A DNA stretch of 64,000 bases, taken from contig NZ_CP018153.1 in NCBI RefSeq assembly GCF_001889005.1, forward strand, positions 328,001 to 392,000, in the 5' to 3' direction. A model generated the notes under the pieces. The model saw only the letters and a list, made by a program, of their open reading frames with translations, was not told the DNA's origin and did no database searches. The position numbers and the translations under genes were made by a program. The DNA is from Christiangramia salexigens. Lineage in GTDB: Bacteria; Bacteroidota; Bacteroidia; Flavobacteriales; Flavobacteriaceae. Below, in pieces: positions 9,680 through 18,899 of the stretch (position 1 is the first letter of the stretch; each line of letters starts with the position of its first letter).

Positions 9680-9716
9680 AAAAATAATTGTAAAAAATAC
9701 ATTTATAATTATTTTT
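9680..9716. promoter_or_regulatory. Second candidate operator, inside a larger inverted repeat
   Basis: TGTAAAAAATACA at 9689-9701 repeats the TGTA-N5-TACA form seen before galK. It lies inside a longer inverted repeat with perfect 10-bp arms (9680-9689 and 9707-9716). The centre is 39 bases before the TIM-barrel gene start. It may serve as the regulator site for the downstream gene pair, and the outer arms with trailing T residues could also help end the Nudix-regulator transcript. Confidence 0.45.
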
Positions 9717-9733
9717 AGAAAAAAATATACGTC

Positions 9734-10624
9734 ATGGCTAATAAAATAAACCGAAGAAAAGCTCTGAAAAACTTAGGGATAGGTGCCGGAGTAATGGGCT
9801 TCGCTGGAGTTCCCAATATTCTGGCTTCTGAAGATTTGTCGTTTTCAAGTGTTACACAGCTTTCCGGAAATATAAATCACTCAGTTTGTAGGTGGTGCTA
9901 TGCGGATATTCCTCTTGAAAAATTTGCCAAGGCCTGTTCAGAATTGGGGATAAAAGGGATAGACCTTTTAAAACCTTCAGAATGGGATACCGTGGAAAAA
10001 GAAGGATTGGTTTGTTCTATGGCTACAGATGATTTTGCCAGTCTTACCAAAGGTTTTAATGACCCTGATAATCATGCACATTTGCAGGAATCTTACAAGG
10101 GTTTGATAAAAAAGGCTTCTGAACATGATATAAAAAATGTCATCTGTTTTTCGGGAAACCGAAATGGAATGGACGATGAGACGGGAATTAAAAATTGTGT
10201 TACCGGTTTAACACCCTTGCTGGAATATGCACAGGAGCACGATGTAAATCTTGTAATGGAACTTCTTAATAGTAAGGTTGATCATCCAGATTATATGTGT
10301 GACCATACAAGTTGGGGAGTAAATCTAGCCAAGGCATTGAATAAATCCAATTTCAAATTGCTCTATGATATTTACCATATGCAGATCATGGAAGGGGATG
10401 TGATTAGGACCATCAGGGAAAATCACGAATATATCAATCATTATCATACCGGTGGGGTGCCGGGGAGGAATGAGATTAACGATTCTCAGGAGCTCAACTA
10501 TCCTGCAATAATGAAGGCCATTTTAGAGTCCGGTTTCGAAGGATTTGTAGCCCAGGAATTTATCCCAACCTACGATGATAAGCTGTCGGCACTTAAGGAG
10601 GGAATTACAATTTGTGATATTTAA
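9734..10624 (+). CDS. Exported TIM-barrel sugar isomerase/epimerase, hydroxypyruvate isomerase-like
   Basis: The 296-residue protein begins with a twin-arginine type signal (NRRKALKNLGIGAGVMGFAG), so it is probably exported folded to the periplasm. The remainder is an AP-endonuclease-2-like TIM barrel related to hydroxypyruvate isomerase. Likely metal ligands are Glu in NLVMELLNSKVDH, Asp in LLYDIYHMQ, His in INHYHTGGVPGRNE and Glu in FVAQEFIP. Tat-exported members of this family are common in Bacteroidota carbohydrate loci but few have known substrates. It ends 22 bases before the secreted glycosidase start, so the two probably act on the same sugar. True hydroxypyruvate isomerase activity is unlikely for an exported protein. 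Confidence 0.75.
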   Translation: MANKINRRKALKNLGIGAGVMGFAGVPNILASEDLSFSSVTQLSGNINHSVCRWCYADIPLEKFAKACSELGIKGIDLLKPSEWDTVEKEGLVCSMATDDFASLTKGFNDPDNHAHLQESYKGLIKKASEHDIKNVICFSGNRNGMDDETGIKNCVTGLTPLLEYAQEHDVNLVMELLNSKVDHPDYMCDHTSWGVNLAKALNKSNFKLLYDIYHMQIMEGDVIRTIRENHEYINHYHTGGVPGRNEINDSQELNYPAIMKAILESGFEGFVAQEFIPTYDDKLSALKEGITICDI

Positions 10625-10646
10625 ACCCAAATCTCTTTTAGAATTA

Positions 10647-13223
10647 ATGATTTCAAAAAAATTATTGGCAAGCCTGTTTATTTTAGTCATATCCGGTCTA
10701 AATCTTCAGGCACAGAACTCAACTAAAGGCGATGTTTATGTAGATAAGAATGGGGTGATGAAATGGGGAAACACCCATGAGGAGGTAAAGGGTTTTGGTG
10801 TGAATTATTCTGTTCCTTTTGCTCATGCATACAGATCTGCAGAAAAAATGGGACTGAATATCAAAGCTGAAATAGATAAGGATATCTATCACTTTACAAG
10901 GTTAAATTTTGATCTCTATAGATTGCATGTCTGGGATACCGAGATAAGTGACGAAGAGGGTAACCTCATAGAAAATGAGCATCTGGAAACTTTCGATTAT
11001 TTACTAAAGCAACTTAAGGACCGTGGGATAAATTTTGTGATCACTCCTATAGCCTACTGGGGGAATGGTTGGCCGGAACCCGATGAGGATACACCCGGTT
11101 TTTCGGATAAATACGGAAAAGAGAACAGTTTGACCAATCCTGAGGCTATTAAAGCTCAGCAGAACTATCTGGCCCAGTTTCTTAATCATTTTAATCCTTA
11201 TACCGGGATTGCCTATAAAAATGAGCCTAACCTTATTGCTTTTGAGATTAGTAATGAGCCACATCATAGAGGTACTCCCAACGAAGTAAAGGGTTTCATT
11301 AAGAAGATGGTGAGATCTATGAGAAGCACTGGTACTAAAAAGCCAATTTTTTATAATGTAACTCATAGTGTTCATTTGGCAGAAACTTATTTTGATTCCG
11401 GGATTCAGGGTGGTACTTTTCAATGGTACCCAACCGGGCTTGGATTTAAGCAAGAGCTGGAAGGGAATTTGCTGCCTAATGTAAATGATTATAATATCCC
11501 TTTTGATGATGTGATCCAGAAGAAAAACGCGGCGAAACTGGTCTATGAATTCGATGCGGCAGACGTTAACAAGTCTTATATGTATCCGGCCATGGCGAGA
11601 AGTTTCAGGCAGGCGGGAATCCAAATAGGAACTCATTTTGCTTATTATCCCACATATTTGGCCTATGCAAATACGGAGTATGATACGCACTATATGAACC
11701 TCAATTATACTCCTCATAAAGCTCTGGGTTTAATGATCGCTTCAGAAATTTTCCATAAGCTGCCTATGGGGGAGGATCTGGGTGTTTATCCGGAAAATCT
11801 TGAGTTCGGAGATTTTAGGATCCAATATGAGGGAGACCTGGCGACTTATAATTCGGGTGATAAATTTATCTATACCAATACAAATGATATCGAGCCGACG
11901 GAGATATCAAAGCTAAAGGAAATCGCTGGCCATGGCAGTTCCCGAATCATAAAATATGAAGGGAAAGGAGCTTATTTTCTGGATAAGCTGGACAATGGTG
12001 TATGGCGATTGGAGGTTATGCCAGATCCAATTTTGATCCAAAATCCCTTTGGCAGTAATAGTCTTTCCAAAATTGTATCGGTAATTAGCTGGAAGTCCAA
12101 CCCCATGGAGATCACAATACCGGATCTTGGAACCCATTTTCAGGTCTCTGCATTAAATATGGCTAATGAATTTTCACCGGAAGTAAATGGCAAAAAATTC
12201 CATATCAAGCCTGGAACTTATCTGGTAAAAGCTGCAGAAAGGAAATTTGATCTTGCAAACTTATCTGAAGATAGAGTTCAAAGTTTAAAGGCTTTTGTAG
12301 CCAAGGAAAATACCGTGGATGCAACTTATGCGGTACATGAGCCGGTTCAGGTTAGCAATGAAGGTGAGACCTTAATTATCGAAGCTAGCTTGGTTTCAAA
12401 TAAGGAGATTGAAAAAGCAGAGGTCTGGTTTAAGAATGGAAATATTTACGACAGTGTAGAATTGAGGCCTCAAAATAATTATGATTACACGGCTAAGGTT
12501 CCGGATACTCTATTACAGAATGGATTTCTCGAATACAGGATTATAATCACGACCAATGAAGGAAAATTTACTTTTCCCGGAAGTGTGAAAGGTAGCCCGA
12601 AGGATTGGGATTTTCATTCGAGTGAAGTCTATACAACCCGAATTCTGGGTAAAACAGCACCGATCTATATTTTTAATGCTTCAGAAGATTCAGATAAAGT
12701 GGTAAGGCAATGGAAGGCTAAGAATAATGTGGTTCCTCTGGCAGGTAATAAAGCAGAATTTCAGATAAAGCTCGACGGGCTTTTTAATATGGATATTGAA
12801 AATAAGAATGCAAAACCTGTCAATGATTATTCATTCAGGTATAATTTGACTAAAAAAACAGGTAATCGTGCTTTAAATTCTAAAAGCAAACTAATCTTAA
12901 CCGGTAGAGCTTTAGAAGGTAAAAATGAAGTTATCCAGGTAGCCCTTGTGATGAAAAACGGGGCCTCCTTCGGAAAACTAATTGAATTAACACGAGAAGT
13001 TAAAGACATTGAAATAGATATGAATGATCTTAAAGCGGTAAGAACCGTAACTCTACCAAGACCTTATCCAAGTTTCCTTCCGTATTATTTTGATCATTCC
13101 TATAAAGGTGAATTAAAGCTTGATGAGGTAGAAAGTGTTCAGATTTCCATTGGCCCCGGAATAGAGGAGGAGAACCTCCAAAAGTCTCATGCGATAGGGG
13201 TTAGGAGCATTAGATTAGAATAA
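10647..13223 (+). CDS. Secreted clan GH-A glycoside hydrolase (GH5-like), substrate unknown
   Basis: I set the start at ATG 10647 because it opens a clean Sec signal peptide (MISKKLLASLFILVISGLNLQAQ). An ATG at 10575 would add 24 poorly fitting residues overlapping the previous gene. The 858-residue product has a TIM barrel (about residues 30-400) with Asn203-Glu204 in FEISNEPHH as acid/base and Glu301 in LVYEFDAAD as probable nucleophile, the clan GH-A arrangement. The C-terminal ~450 residues look like beta-sandwich modules. The fold resembles cellulase/mannanase-type GH5 enzymes. The gal genes and Nudix regulator nearby suggest a galactose-containing glycan, but this is only context. A strong terminator follows. 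Confidence 0.8.
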   Translation: MISKKLLASLFILVISGLNLQAQNSTKGDVYVDKNGVMKWGNTHEEVKGFGVNYSVPFAHAYRSAEKMGLNIKAEIDKDIYHFTRLNFDLYRLHVWDTEISDEEGNLIENEHLETFDYLLKQLKDRGINFVITPIAYWGNGWPEPDEDTPGFSDKYGKENSLTNPEAIKAQQNYLAQFLNHFNPYTGIAYKNEPNLIAFEISNEPHHRGTPNEVKGFIKKMVRSMRSTGTKKPIFYNVTHSVHLAETYFDSGIQGGTFQWYPTGLGFKQELEGNLLPNVNDYNIPFDDVIQKKNAAKLVYEFDAADVNKSYMYPAMARSFRQAGIQIGTHFAYYPTYLAYANTEYDTHYMNLNYTPHKALGLMIASEIFHKLPMGEDLGVYPENLEFGDFRIQYEGDLATYNSGDKFIYTNTNDIEPTEISKLKEIAGHGSSRIIKYEGKGAYFLDKLDNGVWRLEVMPDPILIQNPFGSNSLSKIVSVISWKSNPMEITIPDLGTHFQVSALNMANEFSPEVNGKKFHIKPGTYLVKAAERKFDLANLSEDRVQSLKAFVAKENTVDATYAVHEPVQVSNEGETLIIEASLVSNKEIEKAEVWFKNGNIYDSVELRPQNNYDYTAKVPDTLLQNGFLEYRIIITTNEGKFTFPGSVKGSPKDWDFHSSEVYTTRILGKTAPIYIFNASEDSDKVVRQWKAKNNVVPLAGNKAEFQIKLDGLFNMDIENKNAKPVNDYSFRYNLTKKTGNRALNSKSKLILTGRALEGKNEVIQVALVMKNGASFGKLIELTREVKDIEIDMNDLKAVRTVTLPRPYPSFLPYYFDHSYKGELKLDEVESVQISIGPGIEEENLQKSHAIGVRSIRLE

Positions 13224-13253
13224 ATTTTTATAGTTGGATTGTTATATAAAATA

Positions 13254-13285
13254 AAAAAGGCCTTCAAGTTATTGAAGGCCTTTTT
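13254..13285. terminator. Bidirectional intrinsic terminator between convergent genes
   Basis: Perfect 14-bp arms (13254-13267 and 13272-13285) around GTTA carry an A-tract on one side and a T-tract on the other. The hairpin can end both the plus-strand glycosidase transcript and the minus-strand nrdJ transcript. Confidence 0.92.
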
Positions 13286-13302
13286 ACAGTTATAACAGAA
13301 GT

Positions 13303-15858
13303 TTAACCACATTTTGAAGAACCACAGTCTTTACAGGTTAAACAACCTTCCTGATAAATTAAATTGGAAGAATTACAGTTATTACATTTCTCTTTCTTGG
13401 CAACCGTACCATCTGCAATAAATCTCTTCAGAGCTCTAACTACACCATTCTTCCAGGTATTGATAGACTCATTGTCCAGCTGTAAACTATTAATAAGATC
13501 TACAACCTTGTCTATAGACATACCATGACGCAGTGTGCTGGAGATCAATTTAGCATAGTTCCAATATTCCGGGTTGAACTTGTGCGACAGGCCTTCAATA
13601 GTTGTCTTATATCCTCTTTTGTTCTCGTATTGGAAATCATATCTGGATGTTCCATCCTCATTTCTATTCTTAATGATAAGTCCTTCATTCACCCAGCGAG
13701 GAATAAGTATCCCGTCTTCATCATCTGCAAATCCGGTGAATATCTCGTAAGGTCTTCCGTCTACAAGACCAATGAATGCGATCCATTTGTCTTTGTTATT
13801 CTGGAATCTCACCACGTCTGCAGTTAAGGTTTGAGGACGTTTAGTAGGGAATACTCCATTCGATTGTTCTTTTTCCTCTTCTTTCTTTTCTTCATTGGAA
13901 ATAAGTACTCCAGATCTGGAACCATCACGATATACAGTTACTCCTTTACATCCTGCCTCCCAGGCCTCCAGGTAAAGTTTACCTACCAGGTCCTCGGTTG
14001 CATCGTTAGGAAGGTTGATGGTCACACTAATAGAGTGATCTATCCATTTTTGAACGGCTCCCTGCATTTTTACTTTGCTTAACCAATCCACATCATTCGA
14101 AGTGGCCTGATAATAAGGAGATTTTTTAACGAGTTTATCCAGTTCTTCCTGAGTGTAATTCTTGGTAGTATCGTGCCCATTTGCTCTCATCCATTCCTTG
14201 AATCTATGGTGGAATACCACATATTCTTCCCAGGAATCTCCAACTTCGTCTACAAAGTCTACTCTTGCATCCTTGTCATTAGGATTCACCTTTCTTCTAC
14301 GCTTATAAACCGGAAGGAAAACAGGCTCGATTCCAGAAGTTGTCTGGGTCATTAGACTTGTTGTTCCCGTAGGTGCGATGGTAAGAAGAGCAATATTACG
14401 TCTACCGTACTCAAGCATATCGTAATATAATTTTTCATCAGCCTCTTTTAGTCTAAGGATAAAAGGATTGTCTTTTTCCCTGTCGGCTTCAAAGATCGAA
14501 AATGGACCTCTTTCCTTAGCTGTGTCTACTGATGCACGGTAAGCAGCCAGTGCTATATTCTTATGGATTTCAGTAGAGAATTCAATTCCTTCTTTACTGC
14601 CGTACTTTATACCTAATCCCGCAAGCATATCACCTTCAGCAGTGATGCCGATTCCGGTTCTACGTCCTTCATATGCCTTTTTACGGATGTTTAACCAAAG
14701 GTTTTTCTCTACAGATTTAATTTCTTCGTTCTCCGGATCTGCATCGATCTTCGCCAGGATATTATCGATCTTCTCTAATTCAAGATCAATGATATCATCC
14801 ATTATTCTCTGCGCGGCTCCAATATGCTTTTTGAAAAGTTCATAATTAAAGTGGGCCTTGTCCGTGAATGGTTCTTCCACATAAGAGAATAGGTTGATGG
14901 CTAATAAACGGCAGGAATCATATGGGCAAAGAGGGATCTCACCACATGGGTTGGTTGAAACCGTTTTATAGCCTAGATCTGCATAACAGTCTGGTACAGA
15001 TTCATTAATTACTGTATCCCAGAAAAGTATTCCCGGTTCCGCCGATTTCCATGCGTTATGAACGATCTTCTTCCATAATTTATCTGCTTCGATATCTTTT
15101 GAAAACTTAGGATTTTCACTAAACACCGGATATTTTTGAGTATATGAGCTGCTGTTCTTAACAGCTTTCATGAAATTATCATCTATTCTAACAGAAACAT
15201 TGGCGCCTGTAACCTTGCCCTGTTCCATTTTTGCATCGATGAAGTCTTCAGCATCGGGATGGTTTATTGAAACCGATAGCATAAGAGCTCCACGACGTCC
15301 ATCCTGTGCAACTTCCCGTGTTGAGTTGGAATATCTTTCCATAAAAGGAACTACCCCTGTAGAAGTAAGCGCAGAGTTCTTTACTGCAGAACCCTTAGGA
15401 CGAATATGTGAAAGATCGTGACCAACACCACCTCTACGTTTCATTAACTGAACCTGCTCCTGATCGATCTTCATAATCCCTCCGTAGGAATCAGAATCAC
15501 CATCGTTACCAATAACAAAACAGTTTGAAAGCGATCCTACCTGATAAGGATTCCCAATTCCAGCCATTGGGCTACCCTGAGGTACGATATATTTGAAGTT
15601 TTTAATAAGGTCGAAAACTTCATCCTCGCTCATTGGGTTAGGATATTTTTTTTCAACTCTGGCAATTTCCTTTGCGATACGTCTATGCATATCGTCTGGG
15701 GTAAGTTCAAAAATATTCCCTTGGGAATCTTTTAGGGCGTATTTGTTTACCCAAACTCTTGCTGCCAGGTCATCTCCTTTGAAATATTTCAGAGACGCTT
15801 CATAAGCCTGCTCCTGGGTATATGTTGATGGAACGACTGGTTTTTCTTGTACAGGCAT
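13303..15858 (-). CDS. nrdJ: Adenosylcobalamin-dependent (class II) ribonucleotide reductase
   Basis: NrdJ reduces ribonucleotides to deoxyribonucleotides using a radical generated from adenosylcobalamin, so it needs neither oxygen nor a separate radical subunit. The 851 residues show Cys113 in SLSNCFV, the finger-loop motif NPCGEIPL with Asn303, Cys305 and Glu307, and the CPYDSCRLLAIN segment of class II enzymes. The C-terminal tail CNNC...CLTCKDCGSSKCG combines a zinc-ribbon-like cluster with the redox-active cysteines that recharge the active site. It is transcribed alone on the minus strand. I saw no cobalamin riboswitch upstream. Confidence 0.95.
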   Translation of the reverse strand: MPVQEKPVVPSTYTQEQAYEASLKYFKGDDLAARVWVNKYALKDSQGNIFELTPDDMHRRIAKEIARVEKKYPNPMSEDEVFDLIKNFKYIVPQGSPMAGIGNPYQVGSLSNCFVIGNDGDSDSYGGIMKIDQEQVQLMKRRGGVGHDLSHIRPKGSAVKNSALTSTGVVPFMERYSNSTREVAQDGRRGALMLSVSINHPDAEDFIDAKMEQGKVTGANVSVRIDDNFMKAVKNSSSYTQKYPVFSENPKFSKDIEADKLWKKIVHNAWKSAEPGILFWDTVINESVPDCYADLGYKTVSTNPCGEIPLCPYDSCRLLAINLFSYVEEPFTDKAHFNYELFKKHIGAAQRIMDDIIDLELEKIDNILAKIDADPENEEIKSVEKNLWLNIRKKAYEGRRTGIGITAEGDMLAGLGIKYGSKEGIEFSTEIHKNIALAAYRASVDTAKERGPFSIFEADREKDNPFILRLKEADEKLYYDMLEYGRRNIALLTIAPTGTTSLMTQTTSGIEPVFLPVYKRRRKVNPNDKDARVDFVDEVGDSWEEYVVFHHRFKEWMRANGHDTTKNYTQEELDKLVKKSPYYQATSNDVDWLSKVKMQGAVQKWIDHSISVTINLPNDATEDLVGKLYLEAWEAGCKGVTVYRDGSRSGVLISNEEKKEEEKEQSNGVFPTKRPQTLTADVVRFQNNKDKWIAFIGLVDGRPYEIFTGFADDEDGILIPRWVNEGLIIKNRNEDGTSRYDFQYENKRGYKTTIEGLSHKFNPEYWNYAKLISSTLRHGMSIDKVVDLINSLQLDNESINTWKNGVVRALKRFIADGTVAKKEKCNNCNSSNLIYQEGCLTCKDCGSSKCG

Positions 15859-16219
15859 ATAAATTAGATTTTTAGGTTGATAATCGTTTGTTGTGAAGGG
15901 TAAATCTAATCAAAGATTCGAGACAATTAACAAATCATTTAGAAAAAGTTATCAAGAAAAAAGTGTTAATTTATTGATAATCAGATATATAAAAATTTAC
16001 TAACAATTAAAAGTTGACAAATATTGAAAATACTTATTTCTGAGTTTTTATAAGAAATTCGCTTGTCTATAGAAGGATATACAAGGATTTTCCAAACAAT
16101 TTGTGGTAAAATTTGATATAAATCGGGGAAAGGGAAGTCTTTAAAAAAAAAGAAAGGCCGGTAGATTTTTTACCGGCCTTCTTTGAATTAACACCTATGA
16201 AAATTCAAAAATAAAATCA
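15859..16219. other. Intergenic region upstream of nrdJ, with no gene
   Basis: This 361-base AT-rich stretch separates the end of the secreted amylase from the nrdJ start, both on the minus strand. It holds the terminator at 16143-16180 and presumably the nrdJ promoter. I found no open frame, riboswitch-like fold or clear regulator palindrome in the rest. Confidence 0.6.
16143..16180 (-). terminator. Intrinsic terminator of the susCDE-amylase operon
   Basis: On the minus strand a perfect 10-bp GC-rich stem (16171-16180 with 16154-16163, AAGGCCGGTA type) encloses a 7-nt loop. It leads into a T tract, read from the plus-strand A run at 16143-16151. Confidence 0.88.
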
Positions 16220-17671
16220 TTATTCTGTAATAGACCATATTGAATATCCGTTTGCCGGAGCTTCAATGGTTACTGACCCATTTTCATCGGAGGTAGGGTT
16301 ATATGTTGAGTTACCACTATAATCCATTAGGGTAACATTATTCCAATTTGAACCAACAGTCCTTCTTTTTGTACTATTGTTGGTGCTAATATAAAGAATT
16401 AATCCGGGGTTTGTACCAGTTCCGGCTCTTTTCATTACATATTCATCGTTGTCTACATAAAGAATTTCTGTATCTCCAATAGCGATACTGTTGTGAATTG
16501 CAATCAGGCTCTTTAGTTCGTCCTGAAAATCAGGATTTTCGAAATCGGAATAGAAAATTGTAGGGTATCCTGGGTGTGTCAGAATATACGCATAAGCTTT
16601 GAGCTTATTTGAGGATTTTATGAAGTTATCTTCATTAGAATCTTTTTCCGTATCGTGATTCGCAGTAAATGTTACTGCATTTTCTGGATGAGTTTGCCAT
16701 AGCATTTCACCTTTTAGCGTATTAAGGTCTTCGTATCTGTCCAGGCCTTCTTCAAGCTTATAGAATGTCGCAAAGTCAAAAGCTCCACTTCCGGTCTCAT
16801 CAACATAATCTCTAAGAACAGAAGCACGACCATCCCAAAGTTCCACAACAGAGAAGCCGCCAACTTCGTTTAGCCATTCTTTAACTACCCATGGCTCGAA
16901 ACCAAGAACGTAATCAAAACGCCAGCCATCAAAGCCCATCTCGTTCATATAATACTTAGCTACAGAATTGTCTTTCTTCCATAACCAGTCCTGAACATAA
17001 TCCAGGTGATGATCCAGGTTGGTTTCTTCATAGAATAAACTTCCCGGGTCGTACTGACTTACACTGTTAGGATAGAAATTCTCATAGTTTCTGTTAAACC
17101 ATCCTGAAGCATTTCCATGAGTTTCATTAAATAGGGTATAGGTATCCTTATCCCGGTATGGATTATATTCAAGTCCTCCACCAGAATTGTGATTAATCAC
17201 AATATCCGCGATCACTTCAATATCATTCTCATGAGCCGTTGAAATAAGGTTTTCAAGTTCGGTTCTTGAACCAAATCTTGTTTCTACAGTACCGTGTTGA
17301 TCATAATCACCAAAATCGTAGTAATCTGAAACATCATAGCCCATGGAATAACCACCGGACTGACCTTTGGTAGCTACAGGTAACCACATTCTGTTTATCC
17401 CGGCAGCTGCCCATCCCGGTACTTTTTCACTTAGGTTATCCCACCATCCAAATCTTGGTTCTACATCCCAGTAGAAGGCTTGCATCATAACTCCTGTGCC
17501 ATTATCATAGGCAGAAAGATCTATCGGCTCTGGGTTTGTTGGTTCAGGTTGCGGAACGCCAACAGAATCATCTGTTGGATCTATGGTATCTCCACTGTCA
17601 TCGGTAGAGCAGGAGGCAAGAACGAATACCAATACGAGTATCCATGCAAATTTTAAAAAATTTCTGTTCAT
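16220..17671 (-). CDS. Surface or periplasmic alpha-amylase lipoprotein (GH13)
   Basis: The 483-residue protein has a lipoprotein signal (lipobox LASC, Cys21) followed by an acidic, Pro-rich linker (about 22-52) typical of surface-exposed Bacteroidota lipoproteins. The GH13 barrel has nucleophile Asp253 in GWRFDYV, acid/base Glu278 in SVVELWDG and transition-state Asp340 in FTANHDTEK, so it should be active. It most resembles GH13_5/GH13_6-type alpha-amylases that start with MMQAFYWD. As last gene of the susCDE operon it probably makes the first endo-cuts in starch or glycogen at the cell surface. A hairpin with a T tract precedes it inside the operon. Confidence 0.9.
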   Translation of the reverse strand: MNRNFLKFAWILVLVFVLASCSTDDSGDTIDPTDDSVGVPQPEPTNPEPIDLSAYDNGTGVMMQAFYWDVEPRFGWWDNLSEKVPGWAAAGINRMWLPVATKGQSGGYSMGYDVSDYYDFGDYDQHGTVETRFGSRTELENLISTAHENDIEVIADIVINHNSGGGLEYNPYRDKDTYTLFNETHGNASGWFNRNYENFYPNSVSQYDPGSLFYEETNLDHHLDYVQDWLWKKDNSVAKYYMNEMGFDGWRFDYVLGFEPWVVKEWLNEVGGFSVVELWDGRASVLRDYVDETGSGAFDFATFYKLEEGLDRYEDLNTLKGEMLWQTHPENAVTFTANHDTEKDSNEDNFIKSSNKLKAYAYILTHPGYPTIFYSDFENPDFQDELKSLIAIHNSIAIGDTEILYVDNDEYVMKRAGTGTNPGLILYISTNNSTKRRTVGSNWNNVTLMDYSGNSTYNPTSDENGSVTIEAPANGYSIWSITE

Positions 17672-17690
17672 TTTAATTAGTGTTTAATTA

Positions 17691-17716
17691 AAAAAGGCTG
17701 CCGGAGCAGCCTTTTT
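17691..17716 (-). terminator. Intra-operon terminator between susE-like gene and amylase
   Basis: Perfect 11-bp arms (17691-17701 and 17706-17716) around a CGGA loop carry a T tract on the minus strand. It lies 15 bases past the susE-like stop and 20 bases before the amylase start, so amylase transcription would depend on read-through. Confidence 0.8.
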
Positions 17717-17731
17717 GTTTAGTTTATGTTA

Positions 17732-18880
17732 CTACTCCTCACCAAGTGGGATAAGTATATATCTTCCGTCAAGATCGTTGAACCAGATCTCGTAGGTACC
17801 CGGAGCGGCCTTCATGTTGTCACCGGCACCGTAGTTTGCCTGACCACTAAGACCAATTGTTGGAGTACCCCAGTTATCTGCCCAGTCATCATTAGCTCTG
17901 AATTTGAACTCACCGTCTTCACCGGTTAATTCCATACTTGAAATGTACCAGATGTGAGGGTTAAAGGTCGATTGGGTCATATCTGTATCGGTATCCCATC
18001 CTCCTGGAGTTGCAGAACCGATAACTCCTATAGAGTTGTAGGTAGCAGCTCCACTTGCATCAAGGGCATCCTTGGTAAAGGTCATATCTTCCAGGTTGAA
18101 AGTATAGCTGTAGTATCCTTCAGCATCTACTGCAAATACACCTGGATCTGTTCCGTCACCTGGGTTAACAGCTAATGTGCTGCCGTCATTGGTACCCCAT
18201 TGTGGCTGCCATAATCCTCTAATCTCAAGTAGCTTGAAAGCGCCTGCTTTAAATTTACCCTGGAAGTAGTACAGGTTGCTGTTCTCTGCATCTCTGAATA
18301 AAGGAGTATTGTTGTTATTATTATCCCATCCTGCAGCTGTAGCATCACCTACAAGGAATAGGTTTACCTTGGCTTCTTCAGCTTCTTCACCAATTTCTGG
18401 TAAAGTTACAGTAAGTGATTTTACTTCAGAAGTTTCAGCAAGACCGTTACTTCCATCAGTTCCAGCATAAGCACGAACCCTGAAGAAGATCGAACCAGAA
18501 TTAGGCATGTCTTCTGTGGCCGGATCATTATCCAATCCTGCATCTTTTGCAAGAGACATGAACTGACCAACGCTTACCGCCATATTGGTCTGTGACGTAG
18601 TTCCAATTACATTAAAGTCACTAAAGTCTGAACTTGCAGATCCCTGAAGCTCATAAGTCACTGTAGTTGGCGCATCAAAATCTACCTCATTCCATACAAA
18701 ACGCTCGGCTAGATTCGCCGATGCTGCGGCTAAAAGAGTATAGTTCTCAGAAAAATTATTTGTAAAAATTACTCCTTCCGGATCTGGTTGAGCAACAAAT
18801 ACTACATCGTCATCATGTTCACAAGAAGTGAAACCGATTAATGCGATCATCGCGATTAAGAAAATTGAAAACTTTTTCAT
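17732..18880 (-). CDS. SusE/SusF-like starch-binding outer-membrane lipoprotein
   Basis: The 382-residue protein has a lipoprotein signal ending FTSC (Cys20) and an acidic EHDDD sorting motif for surface display. An N-terminal SusE immunoglobulin-like domain (about 25-165) is followed by two related carbohydrate-binding repeats. One starts near LFLVGDATAAGWDNNNN and the other near IGVIGSATPGGWDTDT; each has the conserved GGW-type loop and aromatic residues (ELRGLWQPQWG, DDWADNWG). SusE/F proteins bind starch without cutting it and shape what reaches SusC. It lies between susD and the amylase, the usual order. Confidence 0.9.
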   Translation of the reverse strand: MKKFSIFLIAMIALIGFTSCEHDDDVVFVAQPDPEGVIFTNNFSENYTLLAAASANLAERFVWNEVDFDAPTTVTYELQGSASSDFSDFNVIGTTSQTNMAVSVGQFMSLAKDAGLDNDPATEDMPNSGSIFFRVRAYAGTDGSNGLAETSEVKSLTVTLPEIGEEAEEAKVNLFLVGDATAAGWDNNNNNTPLFRDAENSNLYYFQGKFKAGAFKLLEIRGLWQPQWGTNDGSTLAVNPGDGTDPGVFAVDAEGYYSYTFNLEDMTFTKDALDASGAATYNSIGVIGSATPGGWDTDTDMTQSTFNPHIWYISSMELTGEDGEFKFRANDDWADNWGTPTIGLSGQANYGAGDNMKAAPGTYEIWFNDLDGRYILIPLGEE

Positions 18881-18899
18881 TTTTGATTCTGTTATAATA

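Noticed and set aside
9530..9718. 62-codon frame overlapping the end of the Nudix regulator
   Set aside because: It is an out-of-frame shadow crossing the candidate operator, with no independent support.
10575..10646. Upstream in-frame ATG for the secreted glycosidase
   Set aside because: It would overlap the preceding gene and bury the signal peptide that begins cleanly at 10647.
11004..11717. Long open frame antisense to the secreted glycosidase (237 codons)
   Set aside because: It lies fully inside a well-supported gene on the other strand, has no recognisable domain and its composition is that of a reverse-frame shadow.
15859..16219. Possible cobalamin riboswitch before the B12-dependent nrdJ
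   Set aside because: No B12-box-like or multi-helix structure could be seen in this AT-rich region.
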